From positions 1 to 60,739 of the forward strand of contig CAAGAM010000119.1 of NCBI GenBank assembly GCA_900767815.1: 60,739 nucleotides of DNA, in the 5' to 3' direction. The stretch's first letter is position 1. Each line of letters starts with the position of its first letter. This document shows, piece after piece, positions 51,731-58,792 of the stretch. This DNA comes from Clostridia bacterium (GTDB lineage: Bacteria; Bacillota; Clostridia; Christensenellales; Borkfalkiaceae). The notes below the pieces were generated by a model. It was not told where the DNA came from, did not search any database, and saw only the letters and a program-made list of their open reading frames with translations. The position numbers and the translations under genes are program-made.

Positions 51731-52029
51731 GTCGGAACGTGCCGAAAAAAACTGTCGGCAAACGATGAAAAATGCCGTCGAAAAACGTCGGAAAACGCTG
51801 TCGAAAAATGTTAAAATTCGCTGTCGGTATTTGCTTTATTTTGCCGTCGGAAAACGTCGGATTTTACTGTCGAAAAGTGTTGTAACATGCCGTCGGAAAA
51901 CGTCGGAAAACGCTGTCGGAAAATGAATGATATTGCCGTTGGAAAATGATGAATTACGCCGTCGGGAAATACGGTTTATCGCCGTCGATTTATGTCGGAA
52001 TCCGTTGTCGATAATCCGAGAAAAAGTCA
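51731..52029. repeat. Thirteen-unit array with exact 23-bp period
   Basis: GTCG (once GTTG) recurs at 51731, 51754, 51777, 51800, 51823, 51846, 51869, 51892, 51915, 51938, 51961, 51984 and 52007, always 23 bases apart. The conserved part is roughly GCC/GCT-GTCGGAAAA, and the other ~10 bases vary. The fullest units (51777, 51846, 51892) contain a second CGTCGG 11 bases in. A 23-base period does not keep a reading frame, so this is not a protein repeat. The array fills most of the 629-base gap before tRNA-Leu. Confidence 0.9.
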
Positions 52030-52141
52030 TCTTAACGGCTGAAAGTGAATCTATACCGAAATCGCTGATATAAACGCGACTGTTTTTATCGATGCGATAT
52101 AAATAATTTTTTAAAATAGCGTTGTATAGCCATGAAAAAGG

Positions 52142-52171
52142 TTGACAAAACGCGATAAAATTTGCTATATT
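52142..52171 (+). promoter_or_regulatory. Promoter of tRNA-Leu
   Basis: TTGACA (52142-52147), 18 bases, TATATT (52166-52171). The start would be ~140 bases before the mature tRNA. Confidence 0.7.
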
Positions 52172-52317
52172 TATTAAGCGGATCAAAAAGCGTTTTAACG
52201 CTTTGAGCCGAATGTCGGCAAATGACAGTTTAACTTCAGCCGTAAAGCATTTATGCGAAAAGTTATGAGTCTGTCCTCGGAGCATTCGAGCCGAGTAAAA
52301 ATTATCGGACAAAATTT

Positions 52318-52404
52318 GCGGGTATGGCGAAATTGGCAGACGCGTAAGATTCAGGTTCTTATGATAGCAATATCATGCAGGTTCGACCCCTGTTACCCGC
52401 ACCA
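52318..52404 (+). tRNA. tRNA-Leu (anticodon CAG)
   Basis: An 87-base class II tRNA: acceptor GCGGGTA/TACCCGC, anticodon arm TAAGA-TTCAGGT-TCTTA, long variable arm TGATAGCAATATCA, T arm GCAGG-TTCGACC-CCTGT, encoded CCA. The anticodon CAG reads CUG. Confidence 0.95.
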
Positions 52405-52432
52405 CGCATACAATCATCATTTGTACCACTTT

Positions 52433-52486
52433 AAAAAGGCACTGCTTGTTATCGGATAAAAGTCGGAAAACGAGTAGTGCCTTTTT
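52433..52486. terminator. Terminator after tRNA-Leu
   Basis: AAAAAGGCACTGCTTGTT (52433-52450) and AACGAGTAGTGCCTTTTT (52469-52486), one G-U pair. It also suits the minus-strand operon ending at 52513. Confidence 0.9.
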
Positions 52487-52512
52487 AGTGCTTTATGTTA
52501 TATAGCTTTGCG

Positions 52513-53478
52513 TTAGTCGGTAAAAGTTACGTCGATATCGCCTGTTGTTGTGGAAATATATATGGTTTTTCCTAAGTTTTTGTCAATGCGGGGAAGATTG
52601 CATTTACCTGTCGTAACAGAATAATCGATGTCATAGTCCCACATACTTCCGCCGATTGTGCCGTCAATGTCTCCTGTGGTTGCGGTTACTTTTATGTTTG
52701 TCGCGTTTTTAACCTTAAACGAAGTTTCGCCCGTTGTCGATTTTATCGAGAGTGCTTTGCAGTCTACGTCAACGTTTGTTTTGCCTGTGGTGCAAGTCGT
52801 TGTGATGTTTTCGGCGGTAACGTTTGCAAGTTTAACCGTTCCCGTGGTTGATTTAACTTCTACGTTTCCCGTTGCGGTTATGTCGGCAAGTTCGATTGCA
52901 CCCGTCGATTCTTCTGCGTGCAAAGAACCGTTTATTTCAAGATTGCATGCGAGAACTGCGCCCGTGGTGCAGGTGAGCGAAATATCGCCGCCTACTTTTG
53001 CGTTTTTCACGGCTATGCTTCCCGTCGAAACGTCAAAAATAAGCTTTTCAATGGTTAACGACGATAAATCTGCATCTATATCGCTCGTGCCGTCTTGGAT
53101 TTCGAGTTTGCCGTTAAATTCTTTCGGAAGGGTAACCGTCAACTTAGCATTCTTATGAAAAATCCGGTTTATATCAAAAAACGAGAACTTCTTTCCGAGT
53201 CTGAAGCTGATAACGCCGTTTTCGTGTGTGATTTCGGGTTTGTGATTCTTATATTCGTAATACTCAAAAACAACTTCGTCGCCGTTGCCGACAACAACCT
53301 TAACGTCGTCCGTGAAACATTTTACGGAGAGTTTTTCTCCGCTTGCGTAACTTTCGGTTTTAACTGTTTTATCGACGTCCGAAACGTCGCCTCTTGTAGC
53401 GGTTACAATAATGCCGATAATGCCGAGCGTTATTCCGACAGCGAGGATTACACATAGAACAATGATAAAATTTTTCAT
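52513..53478 (-). CDS. DUF4097-type beta-helical envelope protein
   Basis: 321 residues. One N-terminal membrane helix (~4-27) anchors an external domain made of regularly spaced short beta strands, many ending in S/T-T-G (VSTGSI, TCTTGAVL, STTGTVKL, STTGETSF, TTGDIDGT). This is the DUF4097 pattern, a repeated-turn beta solenoid. Function in Bacillota is not established. It is the last gene of a padR-DUF1700-DUF4097 unit that is commonly conserved and looks like an envelope-stress or surface-signalling module. The start overlaps the previous gene by 4 bases. Confidence 0.85.
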   Translation of the reverse strand: MKNFIIVLCVILAVGITLGIIGIIVTATRGDVSDVDKTVKTESYASGEKLSVKCFTDDVKVVVGNGDEVVFEYYEYKNHKPEITHENGVISFRLGKKFSFFDINRIFHKNAKLTVTLPKEFNGKLEIQDGTSDIDADLSSLTIEKLIFDVSTGSIAVKNAKVGGDISLTCTTGAVLACNLEINGSLHAEESTGAIELADITATGNVEVKSTTGTVKLANVTAENITTTCTTGKTNVDVDCKALSIKSTTGETSFKVKNATNIKVTATTGDIDGTIGGSMWDYDIDYSVTTGKCNLPRIDKNLGKTIYISTTTGDIDVTFTD

Positions 53479-54047
53479 AATTTACTTCCTTTATTTCTGA
53501 TGATTATTTCTTTAATTTTCTTTACTATATAAGCGATTAGCTTGTAAATGCCTGTCACGGCGAGTATGCCGAGCGCGGCGGCGGACAGTCCGTAGCCGAT
53601 TGCGATAAGCCCCGTTCCCGCATCGGAGAATGCCGTAATAATTCCCATAACTAAAAAGAACGGGCTTGACAGCGTGACACCGATACATGCCGAAGCTATT
53701 GATATTATGACGGCAAGAATGGAAATTGCAACCGCCAGAACGATCGCGAGCGCGGCAATTGCAAGCGGAATCCAGAGCGGAGAACCGATTATGACGAGCG
53801 CGAGCGTCGTTCCGCTTATTTTCTTTCGCTTGCTTAGTTCTTCTTCGTCTATGCCGTATTCCGCAAGCGTTCTTTTTGCAACGACATCTGCGGGTTCGAG
53901 TTCGGCTATGGCTTCCCGTTCGGTTTTGCCGTTTTCGATTTTGTCTTCGATCATCTCTTTATAAAATTCTATGAGCGAGTTTCTGTCGCTCCGTTTTAAA
54001 GCCGACAGATTTCTTTTTAGTTCTTTCAGATATTCTTTTTCAGTCAT
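53475..54047 (-). CDS. DUF1700 (HAAS domain) membrane protein
   Basis: 190 residues. The N-terminal ~75 residues form the helical HAAS domain (MTEKEYLKELKRNLSALKRSDRNSLIEFYKEMIEDKIENGKTEREAIAELEPADVVAKRTLAEYGI). Three or four membrane helices follow (~80-175) with a basic tail. HAAS-domain proteins generally sit beside a PadR regulator and are thought to sense or regulate membrane events, perhaps through contact with PadR. It overlaps padR by 8 bases and the DUF4097 gene by 4, so the three are translationally coupled. Confidence 0.88.
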   Translation of the reverse strand: MTEKEYLKELKRNLSALKRSDRNSLIEFYKEMIEDKIENGKTEREAIAELEPADVVAKRTLAEYGIDEEELSKRKKISGTTLALVIIGSPLWIPLAIAALAIVLAVAISILAVIISIASACIGVTLSSPFFLVMGIITAFSDAGTGLIAIGYGLSAAALGILAVTGIYKLIAYIVKKIKEIIIRNKGSKL

Positions 54048-54357
54048 TATAATACTTCTCCGTAATGTATTCTCCTATTTTTATAACGTCTTGCCAATCC
54101 TGCAGGAAATCTTTTATTCTGTCTCGCCCACAACTTGTTATGCTGTAATATTTTCTGAGCCTGCCGTTGTGTTCCGCGCTCCTCACCGTCACGAACCCGC
54201 CCGACTCCAGCCTTCTTAAAATCGGGTATAGTGTGGATTCGGATATTTCGATTACGGGCGAAATGTTTTTAACAAGCTCATAACCGTATGTTTCTTTATC
54301 CTGCATTGCGGATAAAACGCATATCTCCAACACACCTCTTTTAAGTTGCGTATCCAT
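54040..54357 (-). CDS. PadR-family transcriptional regulator
   Basis: 105 residues: winged helix LEICVLSAMQDKETYGYELVKNISPVIEISESTLYPILRRLESGGFVTVRS, then YYSITSCGRDRIKDFLQDW. These small PadR proteins repress their own operon and respond to envelope or chemical stress. The palindrome AATACTAT-N7-ATAGTATT overlaps its -10 box, as expected for autorepression (PadR sites usually carry ATAC/GTAT half sites). AAAGGAGGTA precedes the ATG. Confidence 0.93.
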   Translation of the reverse strand: MDTQLKRGVLEICVLSAMQDKETYGYELVKNISPVIEISESTLYPILRRLESGGFVTVRSAEHNGRLRKYYSITSCGRDRIKDFLQDWQDVIKIGEYITEKYYND

Positions 54358-54375
54358 AAATACCTCCTTTCGCGT

Positions 54376-54407
54376 AATACTATACCACGCATAGTATTGT
54401 TTGTCAA
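54376..54407 (-). promoter_or_regulatory. padR promoter with PadR-type operator
   Basis: Minus strand TTGACA (54407-54402), 17 bases, TATAGT (54384-54379). The inverted repeat AATACTAT/ATAGTATT (54376-54383 and 54391-54398) covers the spacer and -10. Confidence 0.85.
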
Positions 54408-54645
54408 GCTTTTTTTATAAATAATTTTTTATTTTAATAAGTTTCTGTTTCTTCGCCTCAATCGATTGTGTCTGAACCCGCCGAAATGTAATTAACTGCG
54501 GTCGGAGAAGTGTTTTTTGAAAAGTTTTACAAAATACCGCTTGCATTTGCCGCATATGTGATGTATACTTTAAGCGTAGCAGACGTTTGGTTTTGCTTAA
54601 TTTATTTTTGGCTGTCACGCCAAACGAAAGAGGTGATGTTTACAG

Positions 54646-55665
54646 ATGAAAAAAAGAAAGGATAAATATTCGGAAGACGATAAAATCACCGTGTGGGAAT
54701 ACGAGGAGAAATATTCGTCTAAAACCGATCAGAAAAAGGCGGCGGGGTTCTTCTCGATTGTCGTTTGCGCTATCGGCGCGCTCATTCTGGCTTGCGCTTT
54801 TTCGTTGTTCAAAGATATATATGAAGTGAACAAGTATGCGGGTTATGCGGTCGGCGTTATTCTTATCGTGCTTATAATAGTGTTTTTCGTCGTTCCCGTA
54901 ATAAAAATCCGCAGAAAAGACAGGTTTTTGGTGGACGTTACGGCATATAACGCGATAAAAGCAAAAAAACACAATGCCGCGCTGAGGAAAGCTCTTGCGG
55001 GTAAGATCGTCGAATGTTACGTTTCCACGACGGACGGGAGCTGTTGGTATAGCGGCGAGCGCGTGCGGATATTGATCGAGGCAAAAAACAGCGACGACAA
55101 CGCGGCGATTCGTTCCGCGCTTGACGATATTTACAAAAAGGACGTAAAAAAAGCCGTAAGAAACATAATTACAAGGTGCGCGGTTAAGTCGGGCGCGTAT
55201 TCCGCGATATCTCAGCAAAACACCGTCGACGCGTTGCTTGTTACCGCGATAAACTTGCAGATGATAAAAGATATCGTTTTCATTTACGGTTTTCGCCCGT
55301 CCGAATCGCACCTTTTGTCTATATTCGGAAAAGTTCTTTCAAACTCTTTTGTAGCATACGGGCTTGGGAACGTTAAAGTCGGCAACACCGTCGTTAAAAC
55401 GATGGGCGACGTTGTTCGCGCGATTCCCATTCTCGGAACGGCAATTTCCACAATCGTGGACAGTACCGTTCAAGGCTTGGGCAATGCTACGCTTACCGCG
55501 ATAATCGGGCATAACACCGTTCGTTATCTTATGAAAGAATACAGATTGCAAAATATTTTAGACGATGCAGAGATAACCTTTACCGAAGAAGATTTCGACG
55601 AGACGTGCAACGAGGTAAAAAAAGAATTGACTGCAAGGAGTGGAGCGAAAGACAAAGCAGTGTGA
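54646..55665 (+). CDS. DUF697-like membrane protein
   Basis: 339 residues. A charged N-terminus with WEYEEKYSS, two membrane helices (~35-60 and ~66-90), a basic soluble middle domain and a C-terminal region rich in Gly/Ala/Val (~175-300: ISQQNTVDALLVTAINLQMIKDIVFIYGFRPS... IPILGTAISTIVDSTVQGLGNATLTAIIG) that resembles DUF697. In GTPase-linked relatives this region is a membrane-active hydrophobic domain; no GTPase motif is present here. The family call is moderate and function unknown. GAGGTGATG at 54630-54638 precedes the ATG by a slightly long gap. The stop codon overlaps a copy of the dispersed 20-mer. Confidence 0.65.
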   Translation: MKKRKDKYSEDDKITVWEYEEKYSSKTDQKKAAGFFSIVVCAIGALILACAFSLFKDIYEVNKYAGYAVGVILIVLIIVFFVVPVIKIRRKDRFLVDVTAYNAIKAKKHNAALRKALAGKIVECYVSTTDGSCWYSGERVRILIEAKNSDDNAAIRSALDDIYKKDVKKAVRNIITRCAVKSGAYSAISQQNTVDALLVTAINLQMIKDIVFIYGFRPSESHLLSIFGKVLSNSFVAYGLGNVKVGNTVVKTMGDVVRAIPILGTAISTIVDSTVQGLGNATLTAIIGHNTVRYLMKEYRLQNILDDAEITFTEEDFDETCNEVKKELTARSGAKDKAV

Positions 55666-55683
55666 TTATTCTTGGCTGGCATA
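55664..55683 (+). repeat. Dispersed 20-mer, copy 2
   Basis: GATTATTCTTGGCTGGCATA begins within the stop codon of the preceding gene and is followed 18 bases later by a terminator hairpin. Confidence 0.8.
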
Positions 55684-55700
55684 TTATCTTTAAAACGTAT

Positions 55701-55742
55701 GCGCCCCGAAAGCCGTTTTCAAGGCTTTCGGGGCGCTGTTTA
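55701..55742. terminator. Bidirectional terminator
   Basis: GCGCCCCGAAAGCC (55701-55714), an 8-base loop, the exact complement at 55723-55736, then TGTTTAT. It lies between convergent genes. Confidence 0.85.
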
Positions 55743-55744
55743 TG

Positions 55745-56323
55745 TCAGGTAATTTTTTTAAACCATTCGAAATTTTGAAGTGCGTCGGTAACGAGTTTTG
55801 CGCAAATCGCGGCGGCAAAACCCGATAAAAACCCTCCCAGAACGTCCGTTGCGTAGTGGACGACGAAATAAATCCGGGTGAATCCCATAACTATCGGGAT
55901 AATAAGAAAAAGCCATGAATATTTCTTATCGAAAAACAAAAACGCAGAAAGCGAAAACGCCGTAGCGGCGGTCGCATGCCCCGAAGGGAATGAAAAACCG
56001 CTTTCTTTCAACGAACCCGCTTTAACCCATAATATATAAAATTCCGACGAAACGTCCGAATACGGTCTCGGGCGCGCGATTATGTTTTTCATCAGGATAT
56101 TAGTGAAAAGCAAACCGAATAAAAGCGCGATGCCCGCGGTTATTCCGCATTTTCGCGTTTTCCTGAATATAATAAATACTATTGCGGCAGCGATGAAAAC
56201 CGCGCCTACCGTTCCCGAAAGCGTAATTGCTTTAAAAAGAGGAGTGAAAAATCCGCCCGCGGCTTCCCTTAAACGTCCTGCCGCCTGCGCAATCGATAAA
56301 TCGAAAGATTGTATAAAAGTCAT
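55745..56323 (-). CDS. PAP2-family membrane phosphatase
   Basis: 192 residues with five or six membrane helices. The three catalytic blocks are visible: KNIIARPRPY (motif 1), FPSGHATAATAFS (motif 2 with the acid-base His), and FTRIYFVVHYATDVLGG (motif 3, with the nucleophile His and with Thr where Ser is common before Arg). Such enzymes remove phosphate from phosphatidic acid or undecaprenyl pyrophosphate outside the membrane. Undecaprenyl-pyrophosphate recycling for wall synthesis is the likeliest role but is not proven. It follows the ASRT-like gene by 15 bases and is probably co-transcribed with it. Confidence 0.88.
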   Translation of the reverse strand: MTFIQSFDLSIAQAAGRLREAAGGFFTPLFKAITLSGTVGAVFIAAAIVFIIFRKTRKCGITAGIALLFGLLFTNILMKNIIARPRPYSDVSSEFYILWVKAGSLKESGFSFPSGHATAATAFSLSAFLFFDKKYSWLFLIIPIVMGFTRIYFVVHYATDVLGGFLSGFAAAICAKLVTDALQNFEWFKKIT

Positions 56324-56338
56324 TTTAAAATTATATCC

Positions 56339-56695
56339 TTAATATGCTATTGTAGTCATAAGCGCCATGTCCGGCGCGGTTACGTCGAGGCGTGTATGCT
56401 GACAAACAACGGGGCGGTCGCTTTCGATTAAAAGCGCGTAAGGTTTTTCTTTCGGAATTTTCTGCCCCTTGTCGTTTACTATTTTGTCGAGCCTTATATG
56501 GTTTGTTCTGTCGTTTTCGCAAACGGCGGAAAATCCTGTGAGGGGTTCTTCGTCTTCAAAGTAAACGGTAATTTTAACGGTTGCTTTTTCGCCCGATAAG
56601 TTTAAAACGCAAATCGCTTCGTGGCTCACGTTTTTATCCGTTTTTGTGTTGCTCATAAATCCGTCGGCAATAAGCCAGACATTTTTTCCGTACAT
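56339..56695 (-). CDS. ASRT-family (sensory rhodopsin transducer-like) protein
   Basis: 118 residues. The sequence blocks W.IADGFMSN, HEAICVLNLSG.KATVKITVYFEDEEPLTGF, NHIRLDKI and YALLIESDRPVVCQHTRLDVTAPDMALMTTIAY match the family named after the Anabaena sensory rhodopsin transducer, a small all-beta tetrameric protein. No rhodopsin is likely here. In bacteria without rhodopsins the family is thought to bind sugars or other ligands, an open question. The start is backed by CGAGGTAT, and a sense copy of the dispersed 14-mer lies 34 bases upstream. Confidence 0.8.
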   Translation of the reverse strand: MYGKNVWLIADGFMSNTKTDKNVSHEAICVLNLSGEKATVKITVYFEDEEPLTGFSAVCENDRTNHIRLDKIVNDKGQKIPKEKPYALLIESDRPVVCQHTRLDVTAPDMALMTTIAY

Positions 56696-56729
56696 AGATA
56701 CCTCGTTTAATTGAATTTAAAATATGCGG

Positions 56730-56743
56730 CTATAAGTCGATTA
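56730..56743 (-). repeat. Dispersed 14-mer upstream of ASRT-like gene
   Basis: On the minus strand TAATCGACTTATAG followed by CCGCATATTTT, sense to the downstream gene on that strand. Confidence 0.85.
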
Positions 56744-56774
56744 TCGTCGTATTTTGCGTTTTACAAAATGCGCC

Positions 56775-57074
56775 TTAAACCGACAATGAAAACTTGTATG
56801 CGATGAAAACAAGCAAGGCGATTTGCCAGAGCAGACCTAAAATATTCGTCGCCGCGAAGTATTTTTTCTGCGTTTTGTGCCTGAAAACTCCCATGCCGAG
56901 AATTCCGCCGAAAGCCCCTCCGAAAAAGGAAAGCGCAAGAAGAACTTTCTCGGGCGTGCGATATGCTTTCTTTTTCGCCTTTCGTTTGTCCGCGCCGTAA
57001 CTTATAAAAGTTATTATGCTCATAACGGCAAGAAAACATGAGTAAATAATAAGTGCGTTTTTATACATAATCAC
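56775..57074 (-). CDS. DUF1294 small membrane protein
   Basis: 99 residues with three hydrophobic stretches. The block SYGADKRKAKKKAYRTPEKVLLALSFFGGAFGGILGMGVFRHKTQKKYF is the DUF1294 signature. Function unknown; the family is widespread in Bacillota and sometimes fused to cold-shock domains. It is separated from the ASRT-like gene by 80 bases holding the dispersed 14-mer, so it may be the first gene of a DUF1294-ASRT-PAP2 operon. Confidence 0.85.
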   Translation of the reverse strand: MIMYKNALIIYSCFLAVMSIITFISYGADKRKAKKKAYRTPEKVLLALSFFGGAFGGILGMGVFRHKTQKKYFAATNILGLLWQIALLVFIAYKFSLSV

Positions 57075-57221
57075 ATTATATTGTATTTTGAAAATTTTAT
57101 CAAGCGATTAAAGACATATTCATGATTTTTGATTTGTACAAATGTTCAGTCGTGCATGAGGAGAGGAATAACGACGACGAAATGCACGTTGGATGTCTCG
57201 CATAAAAAATAGTGAAAATCC

Positions 57222-57250
57222 TTGTTTTAAACATAATTATATGGTATAAT
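57222..57250 (+). promoter_or_regulatory. Promoter of the deo genes
   Basis: TTGTTT (57222-57227), 17 bases, TATAAT (57245-57250). A CGTGCAT/ATGCACG inverted repeat lies upstream at 57151-57187. Confidence 0.8.
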
Positions 57251-57305
57251 GAATGCAAGTATAATATGGAAGCCCCGACGGGCAGATTTTTATAAGAGGT
57301 TAATT

Positions 57306-57968
57306 ATGGACATAAAGGAAATCCTCGGGAAGTGTGATCACACGCTTTTGGCTCCCGACGCAACTTTTGAACAAATTAAGGAACTTATCGATGAAGGGAT
57401 ATTTTTCGGCGTGGCTTCGTGCTGTATTCCTCCGCGTTACGTAAGTCGTGCGGCGGAATATGCCGCGGGCAGAGTTAAAATATGTACGGTGATCGGTTTT
57501 CCTAACGGTTACAACACTTTAAGGGTAAAGGTGTTTGAAACCTGGAATGCGGTTTTAAACGGCGCGGACGAAATAGATATGGTTATAAATATCGGCGAAC
57601 TTAAAAGCGGAAACTACGATTATATTCTTAAAGAAGTTACCGAAATCAAAAAAGCCTGTTACGGCCGACCGCTGAAAGTCATAATAGAAACGTGCCTTTT
57701 AACCGATGAAGAAAAAATAAAGATGTGCGAGATAGTAACCGCCGCGGGCGCGGATTATATCAAAACTTCTACGGGTTTTTCGCATGGCGGAGCAACCGTT
57801 GCCGACGTCGAACTTCTGAAAGCTCATGTCGGCGAAAACGTAAAGGTAAAAGCCGCAGGCGGAATAAAAACCTTAGAGGACGCGGAAAAACTTATCGAAG
57901 CGGGCGCTTCGAGGCTCGGCACGAGTAAAATCGTGAGGCTTGCCAAAGAACAGCTCGGAGGTGAATGA
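57306..57968 (+). CDS. deoC: Deoxyribose-phosphate aldolase
   Basis: 220 residues from ATG 57306 (preceded by AAGAGGTTAATT); the reading from 57249 would begin at the transcription start. DeoC splits deoxyribose 5-phosphate into acetaldehyde and glyceraldehyde 3-phosphate by a Schiff base. The reactive lysine is in ADYIKTSTGFSHGGAT. Supporting blocks are CDHTLLAPDAT, VIGFPNGYNT, GADEIDMVINIG, VIIETCLL and KAAGGIKTLEDA. It is followed one base later by deoD; the two plus deoA form a nucleoside-degradation operon. No deoB (phosphopentomutase) is in the window. Confidence 0.96.
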   Translation: MDIKEILGKCDHTLLAPDATFEQIKELIDEGIFFGVASCCIPPRYVSRAAEYAAGRVKICTVIGFPNGYNTLRVKVFETWNAVLNGADEIDMVINIGELKSGNYDYILKEVTEIKKACYGRPLKVIIETCLLTDEEKIKMCEIVTAAGADYIKTSTGFSHGGATVADVELLKAHVGENVKVKAAGGIKTLEDAEKLIEAGASRLGTSKIVRLAKEQLGGE

Positions 57969-57969
57969 T

Positions 57970-58674
57970 ATGCCTACTCCTCATAACAATGCGAAGCCCG
58001 GCGATTTTGCAAAAACCGTTCTTATGCCGGGAGATCCGTTGCGCGCTAAATATATTGCCGAAAAGTTTCTGAAAAACGCGGTTCTCGTAAATAACGTGCG
58101 CGGCGTCAATGGTTACACGGGAGAGTATAACGGAAAACGCGTTTCGGTTATGGCTTCCGGGATGGGGCAACCGTCCATAGGAATATATTCCTATGAGTTA
58201 TATAAATTTTACGGCGTCGATAATATTATAAGGGTCGGCTCGTGCGGCGCGTTCGATAAAGACCTGCATGTGCGCGACCTTGTGATAGCTATGGGCGCAT
58301 GCACGAACGGAAATTATGCAAAACAATATAATCTCCCGGGGACGTTCGCGCCGATAGCGAGCTTCGATCTCGTTAAGTCCGCCGTTTCGGAGTGCGAAAA
58401 GAGGAATGTAAAATATAAGGTCGGAAACATTCTTTCGTCCGATATGTTTTACGATGACGCCGATTCGGGGCTTGTTTGGAGCAAGATGGGCGTTCTGGGC
58501 GTGGAAATGGAATCCGCGGCGCTTTATTGCAACGCCGCAAGGCTTGGTAAAAACGCGCTTTGCATATGCTCGGTGAGCGATTCTTTTATTTATAAAGACG
58601 AGATTTTGTCTCCCGAAGAGCGCGAAAAAACGCTCGATAAAATGATTGAAATTGCGCTCGAAATTGCTCGATAA
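57970..58674 (+). CDS. deoD: Purine-nucleoside phosphorylase, DeoD type
   Basis: 234 residues from ATG 57970, preceded by GGAGGTGAATGAT. It cleaves purine (deoxy)nucleosides with phosphate to base and (deoxy)ribose 1-phosphate. Hexameric-class signatures are MPTPHNNAK..DFAKTVLMPGDPLRAKYIA, MASGMGQPSIGIYSYEL, IRVGSCGAF (phosphate site), VLGVEMESAALY (ribose site) and CSVSDSF with the base-contacting Asp. Its stop TAA is the first three bases of the dispersed 14-mer at 58672. Confidence 0.95.
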   Translation: MPTPHNNAKPGDFAKTVLMPGDPLRAKYIAEKFLKNAVLVNNVRGVNGYTGEYNGKRVSVMASGMGQPSIGIYSYELYKFYGVDNIIRVGSCGAFDKDLHVRDLVIAMGACTNGNYAKQYNLPGTFAPIASFDLVKSAVSECEKRNVKYKVGNILSSDMFYDDADSGLVWSKMGVLGVEMESAALYCNAARLGKNALCICSVSDSFIYKDEILSPEEREKTLDKMIEIALEIAR

Positions 58675-58694
58675 TCGACTTATACGGGTATTTA
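58672..58694 (+). repeat. Dispersed 14-mer between deoD and deoA
   Basis: TAATCGACTTATA then CGGGTATTTA, sense. The TAA is the deoD stop codon. Confidence 0.8.
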
Positions 58695-58736
58695 TTGAAA
58701 AATAAGATGATATGATTTTGTAAAATCGGGCGATAG

Positions 58737-58774
58737 TCGGCTTATGCGTACTATTTCGGCTTATGCGTACTATT
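58737..58774 (+). repeat. 19-bp perfect tandem repeat before deoA
   Basis: TCGGCTTATGCGTACTATT occurs twice in a row (58737-58755 and 58756-58774). The first, with TAG before it, resembles a decayed dispersed 14-mer, so the duplication probably arose from one. Confidence 0.85.
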
Positions 58775-58792
58775 GCTCATAACGGTGAAAAG

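Noticed and set aside
51731..52029. CRISPR array
   Set aside because: Units are 23 bases with only ~13 partly conserved bases and no unique spacers of usual length; no cas genes are present.
51836..52312. 158-residue minus-strand ORF across the 23-bp array and the tRNA-Leu promoter
   Set aside because: It has no ribosome binding site and no recognisable domain, overlaps a promoter, and is kept open only by the composition of the array, whose period does not preserve a frame.
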